From Vibrio breoganii (GTDB lineage Bacteria; Pseudomonadota; Gammaproteobacteria; Enterobacterales; Vibrionaceae), in assembly GCF_001677275.1 (NCBI RefSeq), contig NZ_CP016177.1, forward strand, positions 2,542,001 through 2,606,000: a stretch of DNA of 64,000 bases. The letters are read 5' to 3'. Position numbers and translations under genes: made by a program. The notes below the pieces were generated by a model that worked only from the letters and a program-made list of their open reading frames with translations, was not told where the DNA came from and searched no databases. How positions within the stretch are numbered: position 1 is the first letter of the stretch; each line of letters starts with the position of its first letter. This document shows positions 51,760-63,220 of the stretch, one piece after another.

Positions 51760-53199
51760 CTAACTAATGACCAATCGATGACCTTCTGCCTGAGGTTCAA
51801 AATCAATGAAGTGCTCAATGGCCTCTAATGCATCTTCAGCATAATGAGTCACATACAATAACTGACTCAGGTTTGTTTTCGCGATTCTGTTCAACACAAA
51901 CAAAACTAGCTTTCGATTGATGTAGTCGAGGCCTTGATAGGGCTCATCGAGTACTAATAATGCCGGTTGTTTTATCAAGGCTCGACCGATCAAGAGTAAA
52001 CGTTGTTGCCCATAATCTAGGCTCTTAAAACCGATTTTCTCAAACTCACTCATCTCTAATACTTTGAGCCACTGCTGGGCGACTTGTATCTGCTTTTTAC
52101 TCGGCTGCTCATACAGGCCAATACTGTCAAAGAAACCAGAAAGCAGAACATCGAGAGCGCTACAATTAACTCGATACTGCAAATGCAGCGCCGACGAGAC
52201 AATACCGATTTGTTTCTTTATATCCCAAATACTCTCACCTGAGCCTCGCTTCATCCCTAACACAGTGATGTCGTTGCTGTAGCATTGAGGGTGGTCTCCC
52301 ATGATCAATCCCAGCAAGGTACTCTTTCCGCATCCATTAGGACCCCGTATTTGCCAATGCTGACCTACCTTAGCCTGCCAAGTGAAGTCTTTAAAAATAA
52401 GGCCATCAAGGTACTCTACCTTAACGTTTTTCATGTCCACTAATGGATCTGGTAATGACTGCTGCTGGTGATATGACTCCATCAACTCATACACCCCTCC
52501 GCTCTTCTGCAGTGAGAGCTTCTTTATGTGCTGTTTTATCGGATGGTTATGCCAATCGTCTAGGGTCATCGTTTGAGTTAGGGATTGGTGATCAAATAGC
52601 GCTACATGGGTAATACATTCGGGTAATTCATCTTCACGAGAAGTGATAACAATCAATTGCATCTGCTTCGCACACTCATTGAGTAATTGACTCAACGCGA
52701 GCCGATGCTCAATATCCAAACCTGAATAGGGTTCATCCAATATCAGAAGTTGCGGCTTAGTCACTAGCGCTCTTGCGAGCATCACACGTCTGGTTTCACC
52801 GGTCGACAACTGACGGAACTGACGTTGACGCAGTGAGCCAAGATCGGTCTTTTGTATAATCTCTTCCAGCTCAGTTTGAGAGCAGCCCATCTCAAGAATA
52901 AGCTGTTCTACTGCTGTTCCATAATCGATGCTGTCTTGAAAGTCGGTTTCATCTTTGGCTATCTCTTCTTCAAGCAGGCGTTGCTGATGTAACAAAGAGA
53001 CGCAGGCAATGGGCTGTGGGACATTGGAAATACTGCCAGAAGTGGGCTGTAGTTCGCCGCTAAGCAGCTGAACAATCAAGGCCGAACACTGACTTTGTGA
53101 AGAGAATATCCCCCAGTGTTGCCCCTGCTCTATGTGCCAATCTGATACAGATAGCTCAGCCATGCCATGTTTGTGTTTCAGTTTATCTATGCGCATCAT
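51760..53199 (-). CDS. modF: Molybdate-locus ABC ATPase ModF-like
   Basis: A 479-residue tandem ABC-ATPase that aligns with E. coli ModF. The second domain has intact Walker A GPNGCGKSTLLGLI, signature-like LDYGQQRLLLIG and Walker B LLVLDEPYQGLD; PQCYSNDITVLGMKRGSGESIWDIKKQIG is a ModF segment. The first domain keeps the signature LSTGETRRVMLARAL and Walker B LLILDEPYSGLD, but its Walker A reads IFSSQSQCSALIV (residues 31-43) without the P-loop lysine. No modABC genes are nearby, so the link to molybdate is by family only. Confidence 0.88.
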   Translation of the reverse strand: MMRIDKLKHKHGMAELSVSDWHIEQGQHWGIFSSQSQCSALIVQLLSGELQPTSGSISNVPQPIACVSLLHQQRLLEEEIAKDETDFQDSIDYGTAVEQLILEMGCSQTELEEIIQKTDLGSLRQRQFRQLSTGETRRVMLARALVTKPQLLILDEPYSGLDIEHRLALSQLLNECAKQMQLIVITSREDELPECITHVALFDHQSLTQTMTLDDWHNHPIKQHIKKLSLQKSGGVYELMESYHQQQSLPDPLVDMKNVKVEYLDGLIFKDFTWQAKVGQHWQIRGPNGCGKSTLLGLIMGDHPQCYSNDITVLGMKRGSGESIWDIKKQIGIVSSALHLQYRVNCSALDVLLSGFFDSIGLYEQPSKKQIQVAQQWLKVLEMSEFEKIGFKSLDYGQQRLLLIGRALIKQPALLVLDEPYQGLDYINRKLVLFVLNRIAKTNLSQLLYVTHYAEDALEAIEHFIDFEPQAEGHRLVIS

Positions 53200-53276
53200 T
53201 CGTCCCTAACTGCCTGAATAAAAACAGTGTGCAAGAAAAATAAGCGGATGACTAGCCCACGCTTAGATATAAAAAA

Positions 53277-53300
53277 AGCGCCACTCAAAAGAGTGACGCT
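53277..53300 (-). terminator. Terminator of the pullulanase gene
   Basis: AGCG and CACTC helices with one mismatch, loop AAAA, followed on the minus strand by GCGCTTTTTTTATATC. It follows the pullulanase stop by 25 bases. Confidence 0.8.
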
Positions 53301-53325
53301 CTACAAGAAAAGCCGATACTTTGCG

Positions 53326-56300
53326 TTATAGCTGGCTAATCATTACCTTTTTCTGCAAGAAGTCGAACGCGACTTGATAAGAGCCTGTTGCCTCTGGAGT
53401 AAATGCAACATTGCCTCCCATCTCAAAGATTGGCAAAGAATCCGCATCAGCAGACACATCGGCAAATCCATGCTCACACTGCCCCCAGTCACCGCAAGTC
53501 AATTTGAACTGATAGGCCTCCCCTGCAGTAAGCTCTCCGGTAGTGAACAGCACTAGACCATCTTGCTCACCAAAGGTCATCTTACGTTCCTCTGAATGGT
53601 CCCAATCACCAGAGATTGAGCCAGGAATGTACCACTCTTTACCCGCATAAGACTCGACCAGTCTTGCATCGAGAACAACTGGATTCGCCGTATCGTTCGC
53701 ATCTAGTGCAAACTCATACATACCAATCTCAGTAAAGTTAGATGGACAGTCTTGACCGTCACAGCCCATTGCACTGTTCCAATCTCCAAGAGTGAACTTG
53801 TAGCCAGTATCTGCACTCAACCCTAGTTTTACACTGTATACACCAGCTGTCGCATAAGGTGCTTCGATACCAGCAGGATCCCATACCGCTTCGCCAAAGG
53901 CACCCGCGATGTAAACGGTTGATGCGCCAAAGGGTGGTAGGTCTTGATCTTTCTCAGCGATGGGTAAGCCCGCACCTTGCGCGCCATACTGAGGCTGAAC
54001 AAACACAGCGGTTGTCAGTGCAGGTACAGAGAAAGTCCCTTCCGAGAAAGAGGCATCTCGTACGATGTAGTCCGCAGAGTTAGCTTGAACCTCATGCAGC
54101 TGGAAGCCAGTGGCATTATCAATCTCGAAGCTTTGTTCTTCCGCTGTCGCATTGATCATCACAACCACTGCATCAAGGTTAGGATCAAGGTCTTTACCCG
54201 CATAGAAGCCATCATCAATAGACATAATGATGAGACCTTGTGTTTGTTCTTCACCCACATTGCGGAAATCGACGCGCTTCATGACTTCTTGTTTCGAGTT
54301 AAGACGGAACAAGTCACTTGAACTGCGAATCTTCAACAATTCAAGAAATTGCTGTTTGGCCAATTCAATGTCTTGAGTATCAGGTTCGTTAGTTGTGTCT
54401 GCAATGATGTCAGAGATTAATGCCCAGTTAGCACCATCTTTGTCTTCACGAGGTAGACCTACATTCCAGTTGTTATCAGAGCCATCAAACTTCACTCGGT
54501 TAAACCAATCGCCAGAGTCATAAGAGTCTCGCTGCATTGACTTAGAACGCAGCAGCTCAGAGCCCATATGGATAAATGGAATACCTTGCCCCATCATCAC
54601 AGTAGAGATACCCACTGTTTGCATACGAGCACGTTCGTCTGAGTTGATTCCCGTCGCCGTTTTATAAGCATTGTTGTCCCAGAAGGTTTGGTTATCATGC
54701 TTAGAAACGTACGAGATGTTCTCTGAAGGGTACTCTGTATAGCCTGCAGGTGCGCCGTTGTAATCAATACCTTTGCCGTTCTTGGTAGCGCCAGTGTAAT
54801 CAACCATAACGTAGTCTGCTAAGTTACCCGCCATCCCCAAGCGCACAAGGTCTTGATTGTGCAGTAGGTTGTTGGTTTCTTCTTCACTCATATCGCGACG
54901 CTCATTTGGATAAGCCGCATTGGCAAAGCCTTGGTTCTTACGCAGACCTGTACCATCGCCATCAAATGGGCTACCACCACGTACCGCATCACGCAGGCGA
55001 TCAGAGAAGGTACCGATTTGTGTCCCCGCCATGTTCAATTGCGTTGCCTGAGTAAAGCGAGCGTTATTGGATACTTCACCAAAGTCCCAGCCCTCGCCGT
55101 AGAATAAGATATCAGGACGAACCTTACGTACCTCTTCTAGCGCTTCAACCATAAGCTCTTTTGGCTGATGTCCCATCAAATCAAAACGGAAGCCGTCAAC
55201 GTTATAGTCTTCAGCCCACGTCACTAATGAGTCAATCATTAGCTTACCCATCATGCGGTTTTCAGTAGCCGTATTGTCACAACAGGTAGAGGTTTCTACG
55301 CCACCGGTGTTTACATTTAGACGGTGGTAATATCCAGGAACAATCTTATCCAGCACTGATTTTTCATTGGTTCCTGAAGCATTGGTGTGGTTGTAGACCA
55401 CATCCATAATAAGCTTAAGGTCCATCTCATGAGTCGCTTTCACCATCTCACGGAACTCAACGATTCGTGCCGTGCCTTCAGCATTAGTTGCGTAGCTACC
55501 TTCTGGCACTGTGTAGTGGAATGGGTCATAACCCCAGTTAAAGCTGTCTAGATCACGCAAGTCATTCATTAATAACTGCGCCTGGCCCGTTGTAGGATCA
55601 TAGCCTTGCAACACGCTTTCAAGGGTTTGAGATGAGTCTTCTGTACCACACACTACTGCGCTCGGTCTTACCGTACAAAGCTCTCCTACCGTATCGTTGA
55701 TATCTACAGTTTCAGCTTCATTGACCGTAGCAATATCAAAGGCAGGTAAGATATGCAGCGTGGTTAAGCCAGCACCTTGCAGTTCTTTTAGGTGGCTGAC
55801 TGACTCGCGTTCAGCTTCTGTAAGCGCTAGGTATTTGCCATTAAGTTGCTGACTGCCTTGTGTATCACTAAAGCTAAAGTCTCTTAGGTGTGATTCATAC
55901 AAGACATGATACTCATCCAAATACTGACCATCCTCTCCAACAGGAGTTTCGGGTCTTTCGTAGTTGTCCCAACCTTTAGGTTTCAGTTTTTTATCTTTCT
56001 TAAGGTCAACGACTTGAGAATAAGTAGAATTAGTAGAAACACTCAACGAGTAAGGGTCGGTCACCATCACAGTTTCAATCTGCTTGGTGGTTGGATGGTA
56101 AACGGTAACCTCATAGCGGTAGTACTTACCGACAACACCATTCACTCGCTCAGATTCCCAAACACCTGTTTGTGGATTCTCAACCAACTGAACACGCTTA
56201 GTCTGCTTTTTGACCTTATTATAGATATGCAAGGTCACGTTTTGCGCCGTAGGAGCCCAAAGCTTGAATTCCGTTCTTGAGCCATTGACGATGGCACCCA

Positions 56301-57204
56301 GCTCTGCAGAAATGGCATTACCTGCATCTTCGTTTACGAATACGTCATCTAACACACCCGCTTTTTGTACTTCAGTCGCAGCCATGACTTTATCTTGACT
56401 ATCGTAAGCGACTAATACGATCTGACTTTTAAGGATACGAGCCAACTCTTGATCATCAACATCAATGTCTGTTGCTGTCATGCCACTCAAATGAGGAAAG
56501 CGTTGCTGTAGTTCAGAGCTAAGGTCACCGGTAATGGTCAGATCATGAGGTTGCCCACCAGTGATCTCGTTGCTTTCTTCATCTAATTTAATGTCATTGG
56601 TAGGAGAAAACCTAAGTTCGACGCGAGAAGCACTTGCGGCATCCTCCCAAGCAATGGTCTCTTTATCTAACCAGTGGGCTTTTTGGCCATCAATGGCAAT
56701 TGGACGTTCAGCGGTAGGCTCATAGTAAAGCTGGCTAGATCCGTGGAAGCCAAAAATACTGCGGCTATCATCAAGCTGAGTTAACTGTGCTTTGTGGTTT
56801 GCGCTGCCAAAGGCTTTCTCATCGCCCTTATGCAAAATGAAGTTCATGCACTCATGAGGATCGCTAGCATTCATGTCGACTTTAAAAATGTAGTAAGCGC
56901 CATAAGTTTGGTTAAAGCCGTCTGCTAGATAGGGTTCATCCCAACTGGTCCCCGTTGAGTTAATGCCCATTGCCTCTAAATCAGTGCTGGTACAGCCTTC
57001 GCCATTCCAAAGGTGCATACCCCAATCTTGGTACTCTCCCTCATCGGCAGTTCCTCGATTGTAATAGACCACAACCTCGTCTTCAGATGGTACGTACAAG
57101 TCTGAAGCAAAAGCGGCGTTAGTTTGCGCATGCCCCATCAAAAGAATTGACGTCACTAACATCGGCATCGTTGCCTTCGCCAGTGTATTTATTTTGAACT
57201 CCAT
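53326..57204 (-). CDS. Secreted pullulanase-type alpha-1,6-glucosidase
   Basis: Debranches pullulan, starch or glycogen. The 1292-residue protein has a signal peptide (about 1-30) without the lipobox of Klebsiella PulA, an N-terminal starch-binding region (VVVYYNRGTADEGEYQDWGMHLWNGEGC, split), CBM48-like and GH13_13 catalytic domains with DVVYNH, nucleophile Asp675 in DGFRFDLMG, acid/base Glu704 in GEGWDFGE and Asp837 in SKHDNQ. Two similar modules of about 90 residues end the protein, each with a GDW...C motif. ATG at 57204 is preferred over a GTG four codons earlier because AAGGG lies just upstream. Confidence 0.9.
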   Translation of the reverse strand: MEFKINTLAKATMPMLVTSILLMGHAQTNAAFASDLYVPSEDEVVVYYNRGTADEGEYQDWGMHLWNGEGCTSTDLEAMGINSTGTSWDEPYLADGFNQTYGAYYIFKVDMNASDPHECMNFILHKGDEKAFGSANHKAQLTQLDDSRSIFGFHGSSQLYYEPTAERPIAIDGQKAHWLDKETIAWEDAASASRVELRFSPTNDIKLDEESNEITGGQPHDLTITGDLSSELQQRFPHLSGMTATDIDVDDQELARILKSQIVLVAYDSQDKVMAATEVQKAGVLDDVFVNEDAGNAISAELGAIVNGSRTEFKLWAPTAQNVTLHIYNKVKKQTKRVQLVENPQTGVWESERVNGVVGKYYRYEVTVYHPTTKQIETVMVTDPYSLSVSTNSTYSQVVDLKKDKKLKPKGWDNYERPETPVGEDGQYLDEYHVLYESHLRDFSFSDTQGSQQLNGKYLALTEAERESVSHLKELQGAGLTTLHILPAFDIATVNEAETVDINDTVGELCTVRPSAVVCGTEDSSQTLESVLQGYDPTTGQAQLLMNDLRDLDSFNWGYDPFHYTVPEGSYATNAEGTARIVEFREMVKATHEMDLKLIMDVVYNHTNASGTNEKSVLDKIVPGYYHRLNVNTGGVETSTCCDNTATENRMMGKLMIDSLVTWAEDYNVDGFRFDLMGHQPKELMVEALEEVRKVRPDILFYGEGWDFGEVSNNARFTQATQLNMAGTQIGTFSDRLRDAVRGGSPFDGDGTGLRKNQGFANAAYPNERRDMSEEETNNLLHNQDLVRLGMAGNLADYVMVDYTGATKNGKGIDYNGAPAGYTEYPSENISYVSKHDNQTFWDNNAYKTATGINSDERARMQTVGISTVMMGQGIPFIHMGSELLRSKSMQRDSYDSGDWFNRVKFDGSDNNWNVGLPREDKDGANWALISDIIADTTNEPDTQDIELAKQQFLELLKIRSSSDLFRLNSKQEVMKRVDFRNVGEEQTQGLIIMSIDDGFYAGKDLDPNLDAVVVMINATAEEQSFEIDNATGFQLHEVQANSADYIVRDASFSEGTFSVPALTTAVFVQPQYGAQGAGLPIAEKDQDLPPFGASTVYIAGAFGEAVWDPAGIEAPYATAGVYSVKLGLSADTGYKFTLGDWNSAMGCDGQDCPSNFTEIGMYEFALDANDTANPVVLDARLVESYAGKEWYIPGSISGDWDHSEERKMTFGEQDGLVLFTTGELTAGEAYQFKLTCGDWGQCEHGFADVSADADSLPIFEMGGNVAFTPEATGSYQVAFDFLQKKVMISQL

Positions 57205-57577
57205 AATCCCTTCCACTAGTTAATAAAAACATTAGACCGAAGACGACTCCTTACTACTCTTCGTCATTTGGTCGAACAACATAGTAGAAACAATCGATAA
57301 CTACAGAGTGTGATCGATACTTTAAAAGTTCTTTATAAACAGATAGATAAGAATAACTGCAGTAAGTATCACGGATTGCATATCTACAAAACCGCGTCAG
57401 GATCATGATTTGTACGCTGAGCTTCTACTCCTAAAATTAAACAGTACTACGCCACTAAACTACGCCTTTTCATAAATATTTTGTATGAATCGAAAAGAAA
57501 TCCTAAATGACCAAAATTAAAGCAAAAAAAAACGAGAGCCGAAGCTCTCGTTTTCTATTTATCGGTGTTTGATGTAA
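57205..57577. other. Non-coding spacer between the pullulanase gene and groEL
   Basis: A 373-base region that contains the pullulanase upstream region and the groEL terminator. A hairpin in the leader of the pullulanase gene (GACC/GGTC and GACGA/TCGTC helices at 57235-57273) is visible. A CRP half-site TGTGA lies at about 57309; no GGATGA-type MalT box was found. No other gene is seen. Confidence 0.6.
57529..57554 (-). terminator. Terminator of groESL
   Basis: A perfect 11-bp stem AAAACGAGAGC with a TTCG tetraloop on the minus strand followed by TTTTTTTTT. It follows the groEL stop. Confidence 0.92.
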
Positions 57578-59236
<1,659 letters not shown>

Positions 59237-59270
59237 CTATTTTTTACTTGTTGATTCAGATAATGGTTAC

Positions 59271-59561
59271 TTATTCAACAATCGCCATGATGTCGTTTTC
59301 AGACATGATAAGCACTTCTTTGCCATCAATCTTTTCAGTCTTAGTGCCGTAACCTTCAGCGAAGATCACTGTGTCACCAACTTGAACGTCTAGAGGTTGA
59401 ACGCTGCCATTCTCTAGGATGCGACCCTTACCGACAGCTAGGATTTTACCGCGAGTAGATTTCTCAGCAGCAGAACCAGTTAGTACGATGCCGCCAGCAG
59501 ATTTTGATTCAACTTCTTGACGCTCAACGATAACTCGATCATGTAATGGACGAATATTCAT
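59271..59561 (-). CDS. groES: Co-chaperonin GroES
   Basis: The 96-residue lid of Gro[18 protein letters not shown] is the canonical start and the mobile loop contains [17 protein letters not shown] (about residues 17-33). First gene of the operon; the ribosome binding site AGGAG precedes the ATG. Confidence 0.98.
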   Translation of the reverse strand: MNIRPLHDRVIVERQEVESKSAGGIVLTGSAAEKSTRGKILAVGKGRILENGSVQPLDVQVGDTVIFAEGYGTKTEKIDGKEVLIMSENDIMAIVE

Positions 59562-59630
59562 CGATTGATTCTCCTAATGTGTTTTTCCAACGAATGATAA
59601 AATGCCGTTTCTTGGCTAGTGAAGAATATG

Positions 59631-59658
59631 TTGGGGGCAATCCCTATGATCCCAAGGG
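59631..59658 (-). promoter_or_regulatory. Sigma32 (heat-shock) promoter of groESL
   Basis: On the minus strand CCCTTGGG (59651-59658) is followed after 13 bases by CCCCCAA (59631-59637) and ACAT. This fits CTTGAA-N13-CCCCATnT, with two changes in the -35 box, and resembles the E. coli groE promoter. It lies about 70 bases upstream of groES. Confidence 0.7.
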
Positions 59659-59788
59659 TGGGAGGCGAGTTTTTTACAAAAACTTCATATAAGTGTGCAC
59701 TTAGTTTGCTTAGGTAGAATCTTGCTTCTCTGGTTGAATGTCTTGTAACAATGTATTCTTAACGCCCAACCAGAACGACAGAGTTTCC

Positions 59789-61144
59789 ATGCAAGATAAA
59801 CACGGCCTTTTAACTGCTCCTATCAACAAGGTTTTGCGTGAAATGACGCTACCTATGGTGCTGGGTATTGTAGCTATCTTGATGTTTAACCTGGTTGATA
59901 CCTTCTTTATCTCCCTGCTGGGAACCGAGGCGCTCGCGGCCATCAGCTTCACCTTTCCCGTTACCTTTGCCATGAACTGCATCACTATGGGTATTGGCAT
60001 GGGATTATCGACTCACGTAGGTCGCTTTTTAGGTCAAAACCAACCTGAGCAAGCTGCTCGCTTTTCCAGTCATGGCATATTGCTCGCTATCGTCCTTGTC
60101 AGTATTGCTTCATTTATTGGACTGCAGACTATAGACCCACTATTTACTCTATTAGGTGCAGAGCCTCAACTGCTGCCATTGATAGATCAATACATGTTTG
60201 TCTGGTACCTAACAGTGCCACTTTTGGTGATACCAATGAGTGGCAATGCAGCTATTAGGGCCTGTGGTGATACTAAGACTCCTGCCAAGATTATGATTGG
60301 CGCTGGCGTGGTCAACGGCATATTAGACCCCTTGCTGATATTTGGTATTGGTCCCTTCCCTGAGTTGGGTATCCAAGGTGCCGCCATTGCCAGTGGCATC
60401 AGCTGGCTCGCCGCATTGATAGGCGCTTTTTATTTTCTGGTTGTTCGCGTGAAGTTGCTCGCTAAGCCTAAGCCAACGCAACTACTTAGCGATTGGAAAA
60501 GTATTCTTCAAATCGGCACTCCTGCTGCTTTGTCTAACGCACTAAATCCATTAAGTGCCGCTATTTTGATGATGATACTTGCGAGCCATGGCACCGCTGC
60601 AGTGGCGGCGTATGGCGCGGCACAACGTATAGAGTCATTGCTGTTGATCGTATTAATGGCTCTTACCTCTGTGCTCATTCCGTTTATGGCGCAAAACCTA
60701 GGGGCAAATAATCATGAGCGCAGCTTCAAAGCGCTGTTCATGTGCATGCGCTTTTCAATCCTATTTCAATTGCTCATCTTCATTATGATGGTGCCACTTA
60801 GCGTTCCTTTCGCCAGTCTATTTAGCCAAGAAGAGAGTGTGCGTCATTTGTTGTGGCTGTACTTAGTCTGCGTGCCAATTAGCTACGGATTTCAAGGGAT
60901 CATCATGTTGCTGGTGAGTAGCTTAAATGCGATGCACAAGCCTATGCTAGCGTTTGTTTGGAGTTGCTTACGCTTGTTCGTCTTCACCCTGCCATGTGCT
61001 TGGCTGGGCAGCCAATGGCTGGGTATTACAGGGTTATTTGTGGGAGTCGCACTGGGCAATGTGTTAGGGGGGATTTTCGGATATCTGTATGCACTGATGC
61101 TTCGTCGTGACACCCTAAACGAAATAAGCTCAACCGTAGGCTGA
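59789..61144 (+). CDS. MATE family efflux transporter
   Basis: A 451-residue exporter with twelve helices in two homologous halves (VLREMTLPMVLGIVAILMFNLVDTFFIS; ILQIGTPAALSNALNPLSAAILMMIL). MATE pumps export cations or drugs using Na+ or H+ gradients; the substrate is not evident. The ATG at 59789 is preferred; an in-frame ATG at 59738 would add 17 residues without a good ribosome binding site. The gene is divergent from groESL, and the conserved Asp at the end of helix 1 (NLVD) fits the NorM/DinF class. Confidence 0.88.
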   Translation: MQDKHGLLTAPINKVLREMTLPMVLGIVAILMFNLVDTFFISLLGTEALAAISFTFPVTFAMNCITMGIGMGLSTHVGRFLGQNQPEQAARFSSHGILLAIVLVSIASFIGLQTIDPLFTLLGAEPQLLPLIDQYMFVWYLTVPLLVIPMSGNAAIRACGDTKTPAKIMIGAGVVNGILDPLLIFGIGPFPELGIQGAAIASGISWLAALIGAFYFLVVRVKLLAKPKPTQLLSDWKSILQIGTPAALSNALNPLSAAILMMILASHGTAAVAAYGAAQRIESLLLIVLMALTSVLIPFMAQNLGANNHERSFKALFMCMRFSILFQLLIFIMMVPLSVPFASLFSQEESVRHLLWLYLVCVPISYGFQGIIMLLVSSLNAMHKPMLAFVWSCLRLFVFTLPCAWLGSQWLGITGLFVGVALGNVLGGIFGYLYALMLRRDTLNEISSTVG

Positions 61145-61151
61145 GCTTATT
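61123..61151. terminator. Hairpin between the MATE gene and cysE
   Basis: A perfect 10-bp stem AATAAGCTCA/TGAGCTTATT with a nine-base loop overlaps the MATE stop codon. There is no long T-run, so termination strength is uncertain for either gene. Confidence 0.5.
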
Positions 61152-61178
61152 GTTAACGTATCGCTGTGGTGCTGAAAG

Positions 61179-62000
61179 CTAGATACCGTCACCACCAATA
61201 AAGCTCTGAGAGCGACCATTAAAATTTTGGTCCATATCTTCTGAAGGCTTATCGGATTTAGGCTTACCGGTCACTTTTGCTGGCACGCCCGCCACAGTAG
61301 TATGTGGGGCTACAGGTTGCAGTACCACCGAGCACGAGCCAATCTTAGCACCCTCACCCACCTCAATATTACCCAGTACCTTAGCACCCGCGCCAATCAT
61401 TACCCCTTCACGAATTTTCGGGTGACGATCGCCGCTTTCTTTACCCGTACCGCCTAAGGTGACATCCTGCAAAATTGAGACATCATCATCGACAACTGCC
61501 GTCTCGCCTATAACGATGCCCGTTGCGTGATCGAGCATGATGGCTTTACCAATTTTGGCCGCAGGGTGAATATCCACTTGGCAAGCCACCGAGATCTGAT
61601 TCTGCAAATACGTGGCTAGAGCCTTTCTGCCTTGCTTCCACAGCCAGTTGGCAATGCGATAGCCTTGCAGTGCATGATAACCCTTCAAGTACAGCAGTGG
61701 TGCGGAATACATGGCGACAGCAGGGTCGCGGTTTACCGTTGCGCAGATATCGCAAGCCGCTGAATCCGTAATGCTAGGATCGGCGGCAAGCGCCTCCTCA
61801 ATTACATCTCGAACACCCATGGCAGGCATGGATGCTGTCTTCAGTTTATTGGCGAGAATATAGCTGAGCGCTGCCGCAAAGCTATCGTGATTTATGATGG
61901 TAGCGTGATAAAAACTGGCCAACATTGGCTCTTGTTCAGCTTGTTCTCTAGCCTCTTTAACGATGCATTCCCACACCGAATTAGATTCACACTTGTCCAT
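61179..62000 (-). CDS. cysE: Serine O-acetyltransferase
   Basis: Makes O-acetylserine, the carbon precursor of cysteine and the inducer that activates the CysB regulon, which connects it to cysJIH in this window. The 273 residues have an N-terminal helical domain (about 1-140) and the left-handed beta-helix hexapeptide repeats with DIHPAAKIGKAIMLDHATGIVIG. The C-terminal tail ends GGDGI; the terminal isoleucine is the anchor that inserts into O-acetylserine sulfhydrylase. The ATG at 62000 has AAAGGA upstream. Confidence 0.96.
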   Translation of the reverse strand: MDKCESNSVWECIVKEAREQAEQEPMLASFYHATIINHDSFAAALSYILANKLKTASMPAMGVRDVIEEALAADPSITDSAACDICATVNRDPAVAMYSAPLLYLKGYHALQGYRIANWLWKQGRKALATYLQNQISVACQVDIHPAAKIGKAIMLDHATGIVIGETAVVDDDVSILQDVTLGGTGKESGDRHPKIREGVMIGAGAKVLGNIEVGEGAKIGSCSVVLQPVAPHTTVAGVPAKVTGKPKSDKPSEDMDQNFNGRSQSFIGGDGI

Positions 62001-62023
62001 CAAAAAATCCTTTGTAATTAATG

Positions 62024-63049
62024 TTATCGTTCTGCTTTCTTGTCACGAGCCAGTAGGTCTTGAGCCGCTTCTCTGGCATCTTTATCTTGATAAAGCACCT
62101 GATAGATTTGGTCGACAATTGGCATTTCAACCCCTTCACGACCCGCAAGCATCCACACTTCTTTAGTGTTTCGGTAGCCCTCTACAACCTGACCAATCTC
62201 TTGTTGAGCGGTATCTACGTCTTGGCCTTTACCTAACGCTAGTCCAAAACGACGATTTCGCGACTGATTATCGGTACATGTCAGAACCAAATCACCCAGT
62301 CCCGCCATCCCCATAAAGGTCTCAGGCTTAGCACCAAGAGCGGCACCTAGGCGCGTCATCTCAGCAAGACCACGAGTGATCAATGCAGTGCGAGCATTAG
62401 CACCAAAACCAATACCATCAGACATACCCGCGCCGATAGCAATAACGTTTTTCACCGCTCCGCCCAGTTGCATACCAATGAAGTCATCATTGGCGTATAC
62501 ACGGAATGATTTGCTACAGTGGATCTTCTCTTGAAGTTCAGTGGCAAAGCTTGGGTCAGATGAAGCTACCGCAATAGCGGTTGGCATACCCATAGCAAGC
62601 TCTTTAGCAAACGTAGGGCCAGACAACACAGCTAATGGATAATCATTGCCTAGCTTATCTTGAGCGACATCTTTTAATAGACGACCCGTTTCTGGCTCTA
62701 GGCCTTTGGTTGCCCAGCAAATTCGGCTGTCGGCTTTTAGATACGGTTTTAGGCTATCAAGCACAATACCAAACACATGGCTTGGCACGACCACCAACAT
62801 ATCGCGGCTCGCTGCGACCGCTTTCTCAAGGTCACACTCAACAATCAACGAATCAGGAAAAGGAATGTCTGGCAGGAACTCTTTGTTCATTCTGTCAGAT
62901 TGAAGCTGCTGCATGTGCTCTTTTTCATGACCCCAGATGACAACCTTAGCGCCATTACGGGCTAGAGAGATCGCAAGTGAGGTGCCATAAGAACCTGCAC
63001 CAATTACCGTCATTGATACATCTTTTAGGTCACAATTTGATGCTGCCAT
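62024..63049 (-). CDS. gpsA: Glycerol-3-phosphate dehydrogenase [NAD(P)+]
   Basis: Produces sn-glycerol-3-phosphate for phospholipids. The 341 residues start with the Rossmann motif [20 protein letters not shown] (residues 14-33) and include [20 protein letters not shown] and [13 protein letters not shown] in the substrate site. The catalytic lysine is in VKNVIAIG. It starts 23 bases before cysE, in the order secB-gpsA-cysE as in E. coli. Confidence 0.97.
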   Translation of the reverse strand: MAASNCDLKDVSMTVIGAGSYGTSLAISLARNGAKVVIWGHEKEHMQQLQSDRMNKEFLPDIPFPDSLIVECDLEKAVAASRDMLVVVPSHVFGIVLDSLKPYLKADSRICWATKGLEPETGRLLKDVAQDKLGNDYPLAVLSGPTFAKELAMGMPTAIAVASSDPSFATELQEKIHCSKSFRVYANDDFIGMQLGGAVKNVIAIGAGMSDGIGFGANARTALITRGLAEMTRLGAALGAKPETFMGMAGLGDLVLTCTDNQSRNRRFGLALGKGQDVDTAQQEIGQVVEGYRNTKEVWMLAGREGVEMPIVDQIYQVLYQDKDAREAAQDLLARDKKAER

Positions 63050-63131
63050 ATTTCAATCCATTCATGCGTTATAGAAGGTCTAGTAGCTTTATCTTGGAAA
63101 GGCTACTGATCTTGAAAGATAGTATAAATAA

Positions 63132-63174
63132 AAAATGCACAGCGCATCAGATAATGAGATGCAGTGTGCACTTT
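63132..63174 (-). terminator. Terminator or attenuator after secB
   Basis: Outer TGCAC/GTGCA and inner GATGC/GCATC helices close the loop; on the minus strand CTGTGCATTTTTTATT follows. It lies between secB and gpsA, so it would partly separate gpsA-cysE from secB transcription. Confidence 0.7.
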
Positions 63175-63220
63175 TATTTGCCGATAAATTCAATCAATGA
63201 AGATTGAGTTTGTCGCTTGA

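Noticed and set aside
57305..57325. CRP or MalT control of the pullulanase gene
   Set aside because: Only a TGTGA half-site is visible and no GGATGA-type MalT boxes were found, so no site is claimed.
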